Source: Microbulbifer yueqingensis (GTDB lineage Bacteria; Pseudomonadota; Gammaproteobacteria; Pseudomonadales; Cellvibrionaceae). Taken from it: 64,000 nt of DNA. Below, one piece after another: positions 14,784-23,300 of this stretch. The stretch lies in the NCBI RefSeq assembly GCF_900100355.1, contig NZ_FNFH01000003.1:1-64000 (forward strand), given 5' to 3'. The translations under genes were made by a program, and so were the position numbers. The notes beneath the pieces were generated by a model, which was not told the DNA's origin, searched no databases, and was given only the letters and a program-made list of their open reading frames with translations. How positions within the stretch are numbered: position 1 is the stretch's first letter; each line of letters opens with the position of its first letter.

Positions 14784-15641
14784 TCACGAATTACGTTTCA
14801 TTAACACTACGCCAATGCCGCCGAGGATTGCAGCCGATGCCACTACCATGCGCAGATCCAGCGCTTCACCGAGGAACAGCACTCCTCCGGCGGCGGTGAT
14901 CACGGGAACGCTTAGTTGCACCGTGGCCGCGGTGCTTGCCTTCAGTGCGGGCAGGGCGGCGTACCAGACGGCGTAGCCGATTCCCGAGGCCACGGCGCCG
15001 GAGAGAATGGCGGAGGCCGCGCCGACTAGGTCGAGGGAAATATGCTCGCGCAGGATCGCGCTCAGGGCCAGGGCGAGGGGAGCGGCCAGCATGAAATTCT
15101 CTGCGGTGACCCGGGTGGGATCGGTCTGGCCTATGCCCCGCAGCGAGTAGATGCCCCACGCCACGCCTGCGCCGAGCATCAGGATCGCCGCTACCGGCGG
15201 GGGAGTGGTGGCCCCCGGCAACAGCAGTACGGCGAGCCCGGTAACGGCGATGGTGGTGCCTGCGAACTGCATTCGCGTGAACCGCTCGCCAGTCCAGAGG
15301 GCGTGGCCGATCATCGTTACCTGCACCGCAGCGAATAGCAGCAATGCGCCAGTGGCGGCGTTCATACTCAGGTAAGCGAAGGAAAAAGCTGCGGCATAGG
15401 CGAAAAGCGCCACGGCTGAGATCCAGTCGCGCCTGCGTTTGTCGCCCACGGTGCTGGTGTCGATTTCGGGTTTGCGCAGGGACAGCAGCCACAGCACCAG
15501 CGCCCCTGAAACCAGGCGCAGGGTGGTAAAGCTCGCTGCGTCGATGTGGGTTTCCTTCAGTGCCAGGCGGCACAGGAGTGAGTTGCCGGCGAAGGCGATC
15601 ATCGCGAGGGCGGTCAGGGCAAGAATTCGCAGGGACGGCAT
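14784..15641 (-). CDS. DMT-superfamily (EamA) transporter
   Basis: 285 residues with ten hydrophobic helices in two EamA repeats. The first includes FAGNSLLCRLALKETHIDAA and the second GAGVAWGIYSLRGIGQTDPT. Such proteins export amino acids or other metabolites. The substrate cannot be inferred. It ends in KRNS. The 279-base gap to the SDR gene on the left holds nothing that I recognise. Confidence 0.88.
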   Translation of the reverse strand: MPSLRILALTALAMIAFAGNSLLCRLALKETHIDAASFTTLRLVSGALVLWLLSLRKPEIDTSTVGDKRRRDWISAVALFAYAAAFSFAYLSMNAATGALLLFAAVQVTMIGHALWTGERFTRMQFAGTTIAVTGLAVLLLPGATTPPPVAAILMLGAGVAWGIYSLRGIGQTDPTRVTAENFMLAAPLALALSAILREHISLDLVGAASAILSGAVASGIGYAVWYAALPALKASTAATVQLSVPVITAAGGVLFLGEALDLRMVVASAAILGGIGVVLMKRNS

Positions 15642-15861
15642 GGCCTAGCTTCCATGGGATTTGCTTCACCGCTGGCCGGATTTCCACTGGTCCTGGCCAT
15701 TCGGTAACGGCCGGCGAAACTGGCGGCAGGGGAAAGTCTACCAGCTGTCGCCACCTCCCGCCTGCACGCCAGGCGCACCGGTTCCCGTCCAAGAGGACAT
15801 CCCCAAGCTCGAAGGTGACGGTAGAGAGCCGGCGGGGATCGATTGATTCCCCGCAGGCAGC

Positions 15862-17112
15862 TCAGGGGGCGGCCGGGCCCGGGTTCTTGCGCAGCCAGCG
15901 CCGGTAGCGCCAGGCGTGCAACTGGGTGGAGAGAAAGTCCCGCACCAGGTTGAGGACGACATTGAGCCCAGGATCGGGGCGTCGGTTGCGGGCGATGCGC
16001 CGGATATGGGTACGAGCCGATGCCATGACGCCGAGGCTGCTCATGGCCTGGGTGCGCAGTCTGCGGGTGGGGTAATGCACTTCGGTCAGTTCGCCGTTGA
16101 GCATTTTCCGGGGCAGCAGGGGCTCCAGGCAAAACGGCTTGGCCATACCGATCACATCCACGGCACCAAACTTGAGCGCCTCTTCCATACCCCGGCGGGT
16201 GCGAAAACCTCCCGTCACCATCAGCGGCATGGGCGCCACTGCGCGGGCCTTCTCGGCGAACTCCAGGAAAAATCCCTCGCGCTGCGCCGTATGCCTGCCG
16301 GAGGTTGCCCCTCGGCCGTCCATCATCGCCGGCGACTCGTAATTGCCGCCGGATATTTCCAGCAGGTCGACCCTGAATTCCGCCAGCCGAGCGATCACCT
16401 GCAGGGCATCTTCCTCGGCGAAACCGCCGGACTGGAAGTCGGCGGAATTCAGCTTGACCGACAGCGCCTTGCCCCTGGGCAGGACCGCGCGCACGGCCGC
16501 CAGCACCTCGAACAGGAAACGGGCGCGATTGTCCGGTGAGCCACCCCAGCGGTCCTCGCGGCGATTGGTGAGCGGGGACAGGAACTGGCTGATCAGGTAG
16601 CCATGAGCCGCGTGCACCTGCACCCCGTCGAAACCTGCCTCGACCGCCAGCGATGCGGTGCGCGCGAAGCGCCGGACCTGCTCGCGGATCTCTTCATCGG
16701 ACATGGGCCGGGGCGTATTGAACAGGCCGCGGCCGCCCGGCACTTCGACGCCCACGGCGGAGGGTGCCAGCGGGCGCTCACACAGGTATTTCGGGATCTG
16801 CCGTCCGGGGTGGTTGATCTGCATCAGGAAAAGGTTGCCGCCCTGGCGGCCGGCGCTGGCCCAGGCGCGGAACTGCTGCAGGTTCGATTCATCCTCCAGG
16901 AAGACCGCGCCGGGGTCCGTCATCGCCCGCCGGTCCACCATCACGTTGCCGGTTACCAGCAGGCCAGGGTTGCCCGAGCTCCAGTTATGGTAAAGGTTGA
17001 TGTGGGCATCGGTGGGGGCGCCCAGCCTGCCCAGTTCCTCCTCCATGGCGGACTTGGCAAAGCGGTTGGGCAGCAAAAGCCCATTGGGCAGGGTGACGGG
17101 AGTGGCCAGCAT
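15862..17112 (-). CDS. NADH:flavin oxidoreductase (Old Yellow Enzyme family)
   Basis: 416 residues from ATG 17112, which has AGGAGG five bases upstream; the frame extends 20 codons further back without a ribosome site. It has a single TIM-barrel domain with the FMN-binding start LPNGLLLPNRFAKSAMEE, substrate-binding HAAHGYLISQFLSP (residues around 170), SNRREDxWGGS-type LTNRREDRWGGSPDNRARF and phosphate-binding VTGGFRTR. There is no C-terminal FeS/NADH domain, so it is of the short OYE type. It reduces enone or nitro-type compounds with NAD(P)H, but the physiological substrate is unknown. The C-terminus is basic (RYRRWLRKNPG). Confidence 0.92.
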   Translation of the reverse strand: MLATPVTLPNGLLLPNRFAKSAMEEELGRLGAPTDAHINLYHNWSSGNPGLLVTGNVMVDRRAMTDPGAVFLEDESNLQQFRAWASAGRQGGNLFLMQINHPGRQIPKYLCERPLAPSAVGVEVPGGRGLFNTPRPMSDEEIREQVRRFARTASLAVEAGFDGVQVHAAHGYLISQFLSPLTNRREDRWGGSPDNRARFLFEVLAAVRAVLPRGKALSVKLNSADFQSGGFAEEDALQVIARLAEFRVDLLEISGGNYESPAMMDGRGATSGRHTAQREGFFLEFAEKARAVAPMPLMVTGGFRTRRGMEEALKFGAVDVIGMAKPFCLEPLLPRKMLNGELTEVHYPTRRLRTQAMSSLGVMASARTHIRRIARNRRPDPGLNVVLNLVRDFLSTQLHAWRYRRWLRKNPGPAAP

Positions 17113-17615
17113 CAATACCTCCTGAGTAAACACCAGCGGCGGGATCTTAGGGATGGCACCCGTAGGGGTCAATCAATTCCAGCCGGTCGGCCTCTGTCCG
17201 CAGAGGCGTATGTATCCGGTTTATGGTCACGCTTTGTTACACGCTGTGTTGGTAGACCGCGGCGATCCCGAATATGTCCCGTGGGGATAAGAAGACAAGT
17301 GTCGACGCTGTGCTGGGGCGAATCCTCAACGCGGGTATGCAGGACAGGAATTTCGGTTGGAGGCCGATACCCTTGTGGCCGCAGGGCTGTCGCTGGCGGG
17401 GGTGGGCGGGCCGGCACTGCAGGGGAAGTTTGATATGTTGGGGATCCGGGTGTATCGCGTTCGTGAACGGGGGGTCACTGGGTTGCGCATGCAGGCCCTG
17501 CATGGCCAGGCCGGGTGCGCCGGTGAACCCGGTTATTGGAGGAGGGAAAGCGCGCCACAGGCTGCTAAGCTTACCGGTAGATCCCGCGCTGGAGCCTGAA
17601 CTGGAGGTGAGTGGC
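17113..17615. other. 503-base intergenic region, no gene recognised
   Basis: Several short overlapping frames occur on both strands, none with a ribosome site or a protein-like composition. A minus-strand promoter for the OYE gene and a plus-strand promoter for the gene at 17616 should lie here, but I cannot place them with confidence. Confidence 0.6.
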
Positions 17616-17912
17616 ATGAGGCAGTGGTTCCTGGCTGCGGCTTTCCTGGTGCAGCCGGCTTACGCTACGCAGATTACGATCGGCCCGGAGCAGGGGGCAT
17701 CCGGCAGCCCCTACCTGAGCTTCTGCCAGGAGCGTTTCTATGAGGAAGATGACGGGCTCTTGCGGTGCAACTGGGCGGTGAACTTCAATTTCGCCTGTTT
17801 CGTGTCCTTCCCGTCAAACAAGGTCATCCAGGCCGGGGCGAAGATCAGCGAGCCCGAGGTCGTGGGTGAGTGTGACAACGGTGAGAAAATCATAAAGCTG
17901 ATGCATTACTAG
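17616..17912 (+). CDS. Small secreted protein, unknown function
   Basis: 98 residues from ATG 17616 after GGAGG. A signal peptide MRQWFLAAAFLVQPAYA is followed by an 80-residue mature part with four Cys (FCQERF, LRCNW, FACFV, GECDNG), which suggests two disulphides in the periplasm or outside. The pattern FSNVTVGTQ-like aromatic/Cys spacing is not one that I know. The longer frame from 17274 is not supported. Confidence 0.68.
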   Translation: MRQWFLAAAFLVQPAYATQITIGPEQGASGSPYLSFCQERFYEEDDGLLRCNWAVNFNFACFVSFPSNKVIQAGAKISEPEVVGECDNGEKIIKLMHY

Positions 17913-18067
17913 CGCGACCCACACAGCGACCCCTGCCGTGGGGTCCCAGGTCATCCAATACCGCCAGCCGGGCGTATAACAACCAACGACATCAAGCGCT
18001 ACACGGATGGCGGCGTATACACGTCGCTCTGTGAGCCGGTATTTTTCAGTCAATTCTCCCGGTCGCG

Positions 18068-18100
18068 GGAACCGGTGGCAGTCCCACCGGCTCCCGCGCG
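18068..18100. repeat. Strong GC-rich hairpin upstream of HTH gene
   Basis: GCGGGAACCGGTGG and CCCACCGGCTCCCGC pair around CAGT. There is no T tract, so any terminator role would be weak. Confidence 0.5.
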
Positions 18101-18136
18101 GGCTAACTAACTTGCGTGGAATCTGGAAAAGGTAAG

Positions 18137-18460
18137 ATGAGTACTTCCGATCAACAGCAGACCCTCGAGCGGCTCGGTGAGCAGTTCCGGCGACTCCGCC
18201 TGGCCCGGAATATCCCCCAGGAGTCCCTGGCGTCGTCGTCGGGACTGGGGCTGAGCACGGTCAAGAGGCTCGAGAACGGCCGGGGTTGCAACCTTTCCGC
18301 AATGGTGCAGTTGCTGGGGGCCCTGGGGTACGGTGAGCGCCTGCATGAATTCCTCGCGCAGCTCGCCGACGAGGCGGCAGGGGAGAGTGACGAAATTGTG
18401 AGCGAGCGCCGCCGGGCCTCGGCGCCGCGCAGGGTTTCCGAGGAGTCAGAGGCCGGGTAG
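18137..18460 (+). CDS. Small XRE-type helix-turn-helix regulator
   Basis: 107 residues from ATG 18137; GTG 18116 in frame is less likely. Residues 11-70 form a five-helix Cro/CI-type domain: LGEQFRRLRLARNIPQESLA, SSSGLGLSTVKRLENGRGCN (recognition helix), LSAMVQLLGALGYGERLHEF. This is the arrangement of HipB-like regulators, but no partner kinase or toxin lies next to it. The C-terminal tail is charged and disordered. Confidence 0.83.
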   Translation: MSTSDQQQTLERLGEQFRRLRLARNIPQESLASSSGLGLSTVKRLENGRGCNLSAMVQLLGALGYGERLHEFLAQLADEAAGESDEIVSERRRASAPRRVSEESEAG

Positions 18461-18586
18461 GGGCCCGGTGTCCGTAGAACGCAGATTTCCGTCCCCCCGG
18501 CGTCCGGCAGTGGGGGCGGATACGCACTTCTGATAGCATTGGCGACCGTTACCAAGACCAATTCCATAACAACGGAAATAATCGCT

Positions 18587-20014
18587 ATGCAGTTTCGCGT
18601 TTTATGCCGTGGCGGCCTCCTGTCGCTCCGCGGTATGGCGGCCACCGTATGTGCCGCACTCCTGCTGGCAGGCTGTGGCGGCGACGATGCCGCCGGAAAA
18701 AAAGACGGGCCAGACTTTGCCCGGCTTGATGCCTTCCCCTCCACTTATTCCATCGAACAGTCCCGGCCGGTGCTGATTTCCGGCGCCACGCTGTTGACCG
18801 GTACCGGCGAAAAGCTGGAGAACACCGACCTGCTGCTCAAAGACGGCAAGATTGCCCGTATCGATGACGGTATCAAGGCGCCGCGCGATGCGCTGGTGGT
18901 GGACGGCAAGGGCAAGTGGGTGACCCCCGGCATCGTGGATGTCCACTCCCACCTGGGCAACTATCCGGCCCCGGCCATCGAGTCATCCCAGGACGGCAAC
19001 GAGATGACCGCGCCGAACACCGCCGAGGTGTGGACCGAGCATTCAGTCTGGACCCAGGACCCCCAGTTTCCCCTGGCCCTGGCCGGCGGCGTGACCACGC
19101 TGCAGATCCTGCCCGGCTCCGCCAACCTGTTCGGTGGCCGCTCGGTGACCCTGAAGAACGTACCCGGCCGGCGGGTGCAGGACATGAAGTTCCCCGGTGC
19201 CCCCTACGGCCTGAAGATGGCCTGTGGTGAAAACCCCAAGCGCGTTTACGGTGGCAAGGGGCAGGCGCCCTCCACCCGTATGGGCAACGTGGCCGGTTAC
19301 CGCAAGGCCTGGATTGCCGCGCAGGACTACAAGGAGAAGTGGGAGAAGTATGCTGCCGAGGGCGGCGAGGAGCCTGAGCGCAACCTGGAGCTGGAGACCC
19401 TGGCCGGTGTGCTCAACGGCGATATCCTGGTACATAACCACTGTTACCGGGGTGAGGAGATGGCCGTCATGATGGATATCTCCAGGGAATTCGGTTTCCA
19501 GATCTCCACCTTCCACCACGCCGTGGAGGCCTACAAGGTCGCCGACCTGCTGGCCAAGAACAACGTCTGCGCAGCCATGTGGGCTGACTGGTGGGGCTTC
19601 AAGCACGAGGCCTTCGACATGACCGAGGCGAATATCGCCATCGTCGACCAGGCGGGTGCCTGCGCCATGATCCACTCCGATTCGGCGGTTGGCATCCAGC
19701 ATCTCAACGAGGAGACGGCCAAGGCGATGGTCTCGGCGCAGCGTGCCGGCTTCGATATCGGCCCGGAACACGCTGTCACCTGGATGACGCTCAACCCGGC
19801 GAAAGCCCTGGGTATCGCTGACCGCACCGGCAGCCTGGAAAAGGGCAAGATGGCCGACGTGGTGGTCTGGTCCGGCAATCCCTTCAGCGTCTATTCTCAG
19901 GCCGAGAAGGTGTTCATCGACGGTGAACTGATGTACGACCGCGACAATCCCGCGCGACAGCCGCGCAGTGATTTCGAGCTGGGTATTATCGAAGCAGAGG
20001 GAGAGCGGCTGTGA
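18587..20014 (+). CDS. Lipoprotein amidohydrolase (imidazolonepropionase-like)
   Basis: 475 residues. ATG 18587 starts a signal sequence with lipobox LLAGC (Cys around residue 29). The metal-dependent hydrolase signature is complete: GIVDVHSHLG (two His on strand 1), HNHCYR and FHHAVEAYKV (later His) and IHSDSAVG (Asp). An upstream in-frame ATG at 18539 would put 16 polar residues before the signal and is rejected. Likely periplasmic, acting on cyclic amides or peptides. The stop overlaps the start of the next gene (TGATG), so the two are translationally coupled. Confidence 0.9.
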   Translation: MQFRVLCRGGLLSLRGMAATVCAALLLAGCGGDDAAGKKDGPDFARLDAFPSTYSIEQSRPVLISGATLLTGTGEKLENTDLLLKDGKIARIDDGIKAPRDALVVDGKGKWVTPGIVDVHSHLGNYPAPAIESSQDGNEMTAPNTAEVWTEHSVWTQDPQFPLALAGGVTTLQILPGSANLFGGRSVTLKNVPGRRVQDMKFPGAPYGLKMACGENPKRVYGGKGQAPSTRMGNVAGYRKAWIAAQDYKEKWEKYAAEGGEEPERNLELETLAGVLNGDILVHNHCYRGEEMAVMMDISREFGFQISTFHHAVEAYKVADLLAKNNVCAAMWADWWGFKHEAFDMTEANIAIVDQAGACAMIHSDSAVGIQHLNEETAKAMVSAQRAGFDIGPEHAVTWMTLNPAKALGIADRTGSLEKGKMADVVVWSGNPFSVYSQAEKVFIDGELMYDRDNPARQPRSDFELGIIEAEGERL

Positions 20015-21312
20015 TGAAAAGGTTCCTGATTCAACTGCTGTGCCTTGGTCTTTTCGCCGGGGCGGCACATGCAGAGACGCTGCTGATCAAGGGCGGCAAG
20101 GTATACACCCTGTCCGGCCAGGGCACCCTGGCCCAGGGCGACGTACTGGTGCGCGACGGCAAGGTAGAGGCCATCGCGCCGTCCATCAGCGAGCGTGCCG
20201 ATCGCATTATCGACGCCCGCGGCAAGGTGGTGACGCCCGGGATGATCGCGCCCCTGTCTGAGCTCGGTCTCACTGAGGTCAGTGCCGCCAGCGCGACCAA
20301 CGACTACGCCGTCAGTGGCGAGAGCATCGGCAGCGCCTTCGACCCGCGCCCGGCGTACAATCCCAAGTCCACGCTCATCCCCTACAACCGTGCCCACGGC
20401 GTGACGCGGGCGGTGGTATTCCCGTCCATCAGTACCTGGGGCGAGGGCGCAGGTGAGCTGCACCGTGTATTTGCCGGGCAGGGATTCGCCATTGCCCTGA
20501 ACGGTAACTTCGACAGTGTGGTGGCAGAGCAGCTGGGACAGAAGGCCTACCTTGGCGAGCTGGGTAGCCAGCTGGCCGGCGGCAGCCGTGCCAACGCCTT
20601 TGCCCGAATCGAGACCGCGCTCGCTGAGGCCAGGGAGTACCTCAATAACCGCGACGCGATCCGGCGCGGCAACTGGCGGGAGCTGGGCCACTCGCTGGCC
20701 GACCTCGAGGCCCTGCAGCCGGTGATCCAGGGCCAGCAGCCGCTGGTAGTCACCGCGAATCGTGCCAGCGATATCCTCCAGGCACTGAAGCTGGCGGAGG
20801 AGTACAAGCTGCAGCTGATCATCCAGGGCGCGGCCGAAGGCTGGATGGTGGCTGACCAGCTGGCGGCAGCGAAGGTGCCCGTGGTGATCGACGCGGTGAA
20901 CAACCTGCCGATCAGCTTCGAGAGCCTCGGTGCCCGCTTCGACAATGCTGCGCGTATGCACAAGGCCGGGGTGACCGTGGCGATCAGCGGCCCGGGTTAC
21001 GGTTCCACGCACCTGGTTCACCTGGCGCGCCAGTCTGCCGGCAATGCGGTAGTTCACGGGCTGCCCTACGAGGAGGCACTGAAGGCGATTACCACCAATG
21101 TGGCGCGGATCTTCGGTATCGAGGGTGGGGTGCTCAGCCCCGGTGGCGTAGCGGATGTGGTTGTCTGGAGCGGTGACCCGCTGGAAGTCACCAGCTACCC
21201 GGAGCAGGTACTGATCGGCGGCGAGCCCCAGTCACTGGTGAATCGCTCCACGCGCCTGCGGGACCGGTACCTCAAGCCCGAGCAGGGCCATGAGATGGGT
21301 TACAAATTCTGA
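20014..21312 (+). CDS. Amidohydrolase-like protein lacking metal ligands
   Basis: 432 residues from ATG 20014, overlapping the previous stop. A signal peptide (to AAHAE, about residue 22) suggests a periplasmic protein. The amidohydrolase scaffold is clear at both ends (LLIKGGKVYTLSGQG; GGVADVVVWSGDPLEVTSYP), but the strand-1 motif reads VTPGMIAPLSELG, with no His-x-His. The later His positions are also absent (LIIQGAAEGW). It is probably a non-catalytic or differently catalytic paralogue working with the enzyme encoded upstream. Confidence 0.88.
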   Translation: MKRFLIQLLCLGLFAGAAHAETLLIKGGKVYTLSGQGTLAQGDVLVRDGKVEAIAPSISERADRIIDARGKVVTPGMIAPLSELGLTEVSAASATNDYAVSGESIGSAFDPRPAYNPKSTLIPYNRAHGVTRAVVFPSISTWGEGAGELHRVFAGQGFAIALNGNFDSVVAEQLGQKAYLGELGSQLAGGSRANAFARIETALAEAREYLNNRDAIRRGNWRELGHSLADLEALQPVIQGQQPLVVTANRASDILQALKLAEEYKLQLIIQGAAEGWMVADQLAAAKVPVVIDAVNNLPISFESLGARFDNAARMHKAGVTVAISGPGYGSTHLVHLARQSAGNAVVHGLPYEEALKAITTNVARIFGIEGGVLSPGGVADVVVWSGDPLEVTSYPEQVLIGGEPQSLVNRSTRLRDRYLKPEQGHEMGYKF

Positions 21313-21408
21313 GCCGGCAGCGGCCGGCGTTCCCCGGCCGCTCGCCTTCCTGATTCCATATGGGTCGCTGGTATGCGGCCCGCACTTTTTAACCTGGAGT
21401 AATCGACC

Positions 21409-21798
21409 ATGATGGTTCCCCTGACAGGGCTTTATGCCAGTATCTGTGCGCTGTTGATCCTGGCGCTGGCGTTTCGGGTGGTCCGCTTCCGCCGCGGAGA
21501 AAAGGTGGGGGTGGGCAGTGGCGGCAAGCACTATGCCGAGGTCCTGATCCGCGCGCACGCCAACGCGGTCGAGTATGTGCCGCTGGCGCTGGTGCTGATG
21601 CTGGTGGCAGAAATCAACGGTCTCTCGGCCTTCTGGCTGCACCTGCTGGGCGGGACGCTGGTGCTGGCACGCTTCCTCCACGCCTGGGGGCTGACGGCGG
21701 GCAGGGGAGGCTATCACTTCGGCCGTTTCTGGGGCACGACCCTGACGTGGACGGTGATCATTGCCTTTGCGTCGATCAATATTGTCGGGGCTTTCTGA
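21409..21798 (+). CDS. MAPEG-family membrane protein
   Basis: 129 residues with four helices. The motif AEVLIRAHANAVEYVPLALV (residues 43-62) is the MAPEG signature with Arg, His, Asn and Glu in place. GGTLVLARFLHAWGL follows in helix 3. ATG 21409 follows CTGGAG. It probably has glutathione-dependent activity or none. Paralogous to the gene at 8193 but not closely similar. Confidence 0.87.
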   Translation: MMVPLTGLYASICALLILALAFRVVRFRRGEKVGVGSGGKHYAEVLIRAHANAVEYVPLALVLMLVAEINGLSAFWLHLLGGTLVLARFLHAWGLTAGRGGYHFGRFWGTTLTWTVIIAFASINIVGAF

Positions 21799-21823
21799 CC
21801 CCAAGACATTCCTCGAATCGGTC

Positions 21824-21891
21824 TGCAGGAGCGGTCCCTGGCCGTGATCCGCATGCCCCTTTAGTGATCGCGGCCATGGGCCGCTCCTACA
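21824..21891. repeat. REP-like palindromic element, copy 1 (diverged)
   Basis: GCAGGAGCGGTCCCTGGCCG and the reverse-complement arm CGCGGCCATGGGCCGCTCCT face each other. Same family as copies at 41233-41310 and 61689-61761. The arms of this copy have mismatches. Confidence 0.78.
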
Positions 21892-21951
21892 CAGGGGGCA
21901 AAGGCTGGGCGATGTGGATGCTCAGCTTTCGGGTTGGATCGCAATCAGTGC

Positions 21952-21977
21952 AAAAAAAAGCCCGGCAGATACCGGGC
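21952..21977 (-). terminator. Intrinsic terminator of yebG
   Basis: On the minus strand GCCCGGTATCTGCCGGGC is followed by eight T. It lies 55 bases after the yebG stop. Confidence 0.88.
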
Positions 21978-22031
21978 ACAGTACAGGGATGGTTTGCGTG
22001 AATCCCCGGGGCGGGGATCCAGGCGGGGAAC

Positions 22032-22373
22032 TTATTGATTGGCGGCCAGCTGGGTGACGCGATCGTCGGACTCGCCTTGTTCTCCGGAGCTCCCCTGGGC
22101 GCCCTCTTGGGTGCTCTCGTGAGCCTTCTCTTCCTCTGCTTCCAGCAGCATTTCCGGCTTGCCCTTGCAGGCTTTCGCCAGCACTTCGCGGCGCTTGGCC
22201 AGCAGCAGGCCAATTTCCTCGCTGGCCGCTTCGGAAATGCCATCAATATTCCGCTCGATCAGCGAGGTGATATTGGCGGCCAGCTCCAGCATCTTGTCGT
22301 GTTCTTCGGCATCTTTCTTGTTGTCGAACATTGCTCCGTCTCTATCGCATTTCCAAACAGCAACTACAGCCAT
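22032..22373 (-). CDS. yebG: YebG-family DNA-damage-inducible protein
   Basis: 113 residues. The N-terminal 70 match YebG: a two-strand start (MAVVAVWKCDRDGAMFDNKK), DAEEHDKMLELAANITSLIE, then a helix with LLLAKRREVLAKACKGKPEM. The acidic, Gln/Gly-rich tail is longer than in E. coli and probably disordered. ATG 22373 has GGAGG six bases upstream. A perfect LexA box lies at 22403-22422, so the gene belongs to the SOS regulon. Molecular role of YebG is not established. Confidence 0.85.
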   Translation of the reverse strand: MAVVAVWKCDRDGAMFDNKKDAEEHDKMLELAANITSLIERNIDGISEAASEEIGLLLAKRREVLAKACKGKPEMLLEAEEEKAHESTQEGAQGSSGEQGESDDRVTQLAANQ

Positions 22374-22402
22374 GAGTGCCTCCGGTTATTGTTAAGTATT
22401 GA

Positions 22403-22422
22403 TACTGTTTGCATGTACAGTA
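22403..22422 (-). promoter_or_regulatory. LexA operator (SOS box) of yebG
   Basis: TACTGTTTGCATGTACAGTA fits CTGT-N8-ACAG exactly, including flanking TA on both sides. It starts 30 bases upstream of the yebG ATG, where a promoter would be expected. Confidence 0.93.
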
Positions 22423-22639
22423 GCTGTATGAGTTTCCAGTGTCAACTGTAAAGTCGCCAGTTTGTTCCGGTCCTGGAAACCCGGTGGTGGCTAAGCGGTG
22501 ACAATTGCGGTGAATTGATGACGGGCTGCGGTGTGCGGCAGTGCCGCTACCGGTGGCGGCTGCCATAATGGAATTGTTGTCGGGCGCCTTTCTCCCCCCC
22601 TTGAACAGGGCGCCCGTGAGTAAACCCGCAGTGTGAGAT

Positions 22640-22672
22640 TGAGGCCCGCCACCAGGCGGGCTTTTTTTATGC
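22640..22672 (+). terminator. Orphan plus-strand intrinsic terminator
   Basis: GCCCGCC-ACCA-GGCGGGC followed by seven T. It reads on the plus strand, but no plus-strand gene precedes it; yebG and lysE both read minus. A second hairpin, GGGCGCC/GGGCGCCC, lies just before (22587-22617). A small RNA ending here is possible. Confidence 0.7.
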
Positions 22673-22682
22673 GTGGTCCTGG

Positions 22683-23300
22683 CTAGATGGAAATCACCAG
22701 GCGCGCCGCCAGTGCCATCAGCAGGATGCCGAACACTTGTTGCAGGCGATGGGCCAGGTTGCCGCCCCTCCAGTTGCGGCGCCGCCCGGCGCAGACGACC
22801 AGGGTCACCACTGAATACCATACGGCATCGATGACGGCGGGGAGGGCAGCCATACCGAGCTTGGTGACGACCGCCTGCTGCTCGGCCACGAACTGGCTGA
22901 ACAACGCGGTGAAGAACACAGCAACTTTCGGGTTGAAGAAAGCCACGCCGAAGCCCTGCAGGGCCGCGCGGCGGGTGCTGATTGGCTCAGTGGGCGTGGC
23001 CTTCCCGCCAGTGCCGGGCGCCTCGGCGCTCAGGGCTTTCCAGCCCAGGTAGAGAAGCATGGCGGCACCGCCCCATTGCAGCAGCCCGAACAGGAAGGGC
23101 GACTGGGTGATCAGCACCGCCAGGCCCAGGGCTGTCAGGCCGGCGTAGATGCCCACGCCGGCGCCGTGGGCCAGCGCCGCGGCCAACCCGGGGCGCACTC
23201 CTGAGGCGGCGGCCCGCAGGATGATCAGCAGGCTGGGCCCGGGCGACATGGCGCCGAGTGCGCAGATACCGGCGAGGGAAAGCCAGGCGAGCGTATCCAT
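22683..23300 (-). CDS. LysE/RhtB-family amino-acid exporter
   Basis: 205 residues and six membrane helices. Motifs of the family are GAMSPGPSLLIILRAAASGV (residues 16-35) and GFGVAFFNPKVAVFFTALF. ATG 23298-23300 overlaps the stop of the DUF924 gene by one base, so the two are co-translated. Probably exports an amino acid; the substrate cannot be read from sequence. Confidence 0.92.
   Translation of the reverse strand: MDTLAWLSLAGICALGAMSPGPSLLIILRAAASGVRPGLAAALAHGAGVGIYAGLTALGLAVLITQSPFLFGLLQWGGAAMLLYLGWKALSAEAPGTGGKATPTEPISTRRAALQGFGVAFFNPKVAVFFTALFSQFVAEQQAVVTKLGMAALPAVIDAVWYSVVTLVVCAGRRRNWRGGNLAHRLQQVFGILLMALAARLVISI

Noticed and set aside
17357-17599. 80-codon plus-strand frame in the 17.1-17.6 kb gap
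   Set aside because: No ribosome-binding site, skewed composition, and overlaps frames of similar length on the other strand.
18056-18100. Terminator call for the strong hairpin before the HTH gene
   Set aside because: No T tract on either strand; kept only as a repeat.
18137-18460. HipBA-type toxin-antitoxin module
   Set aside because: Only the HTH protein is present; the next gene is a lipoprotein amidohydrolase, not a kinase toxin.
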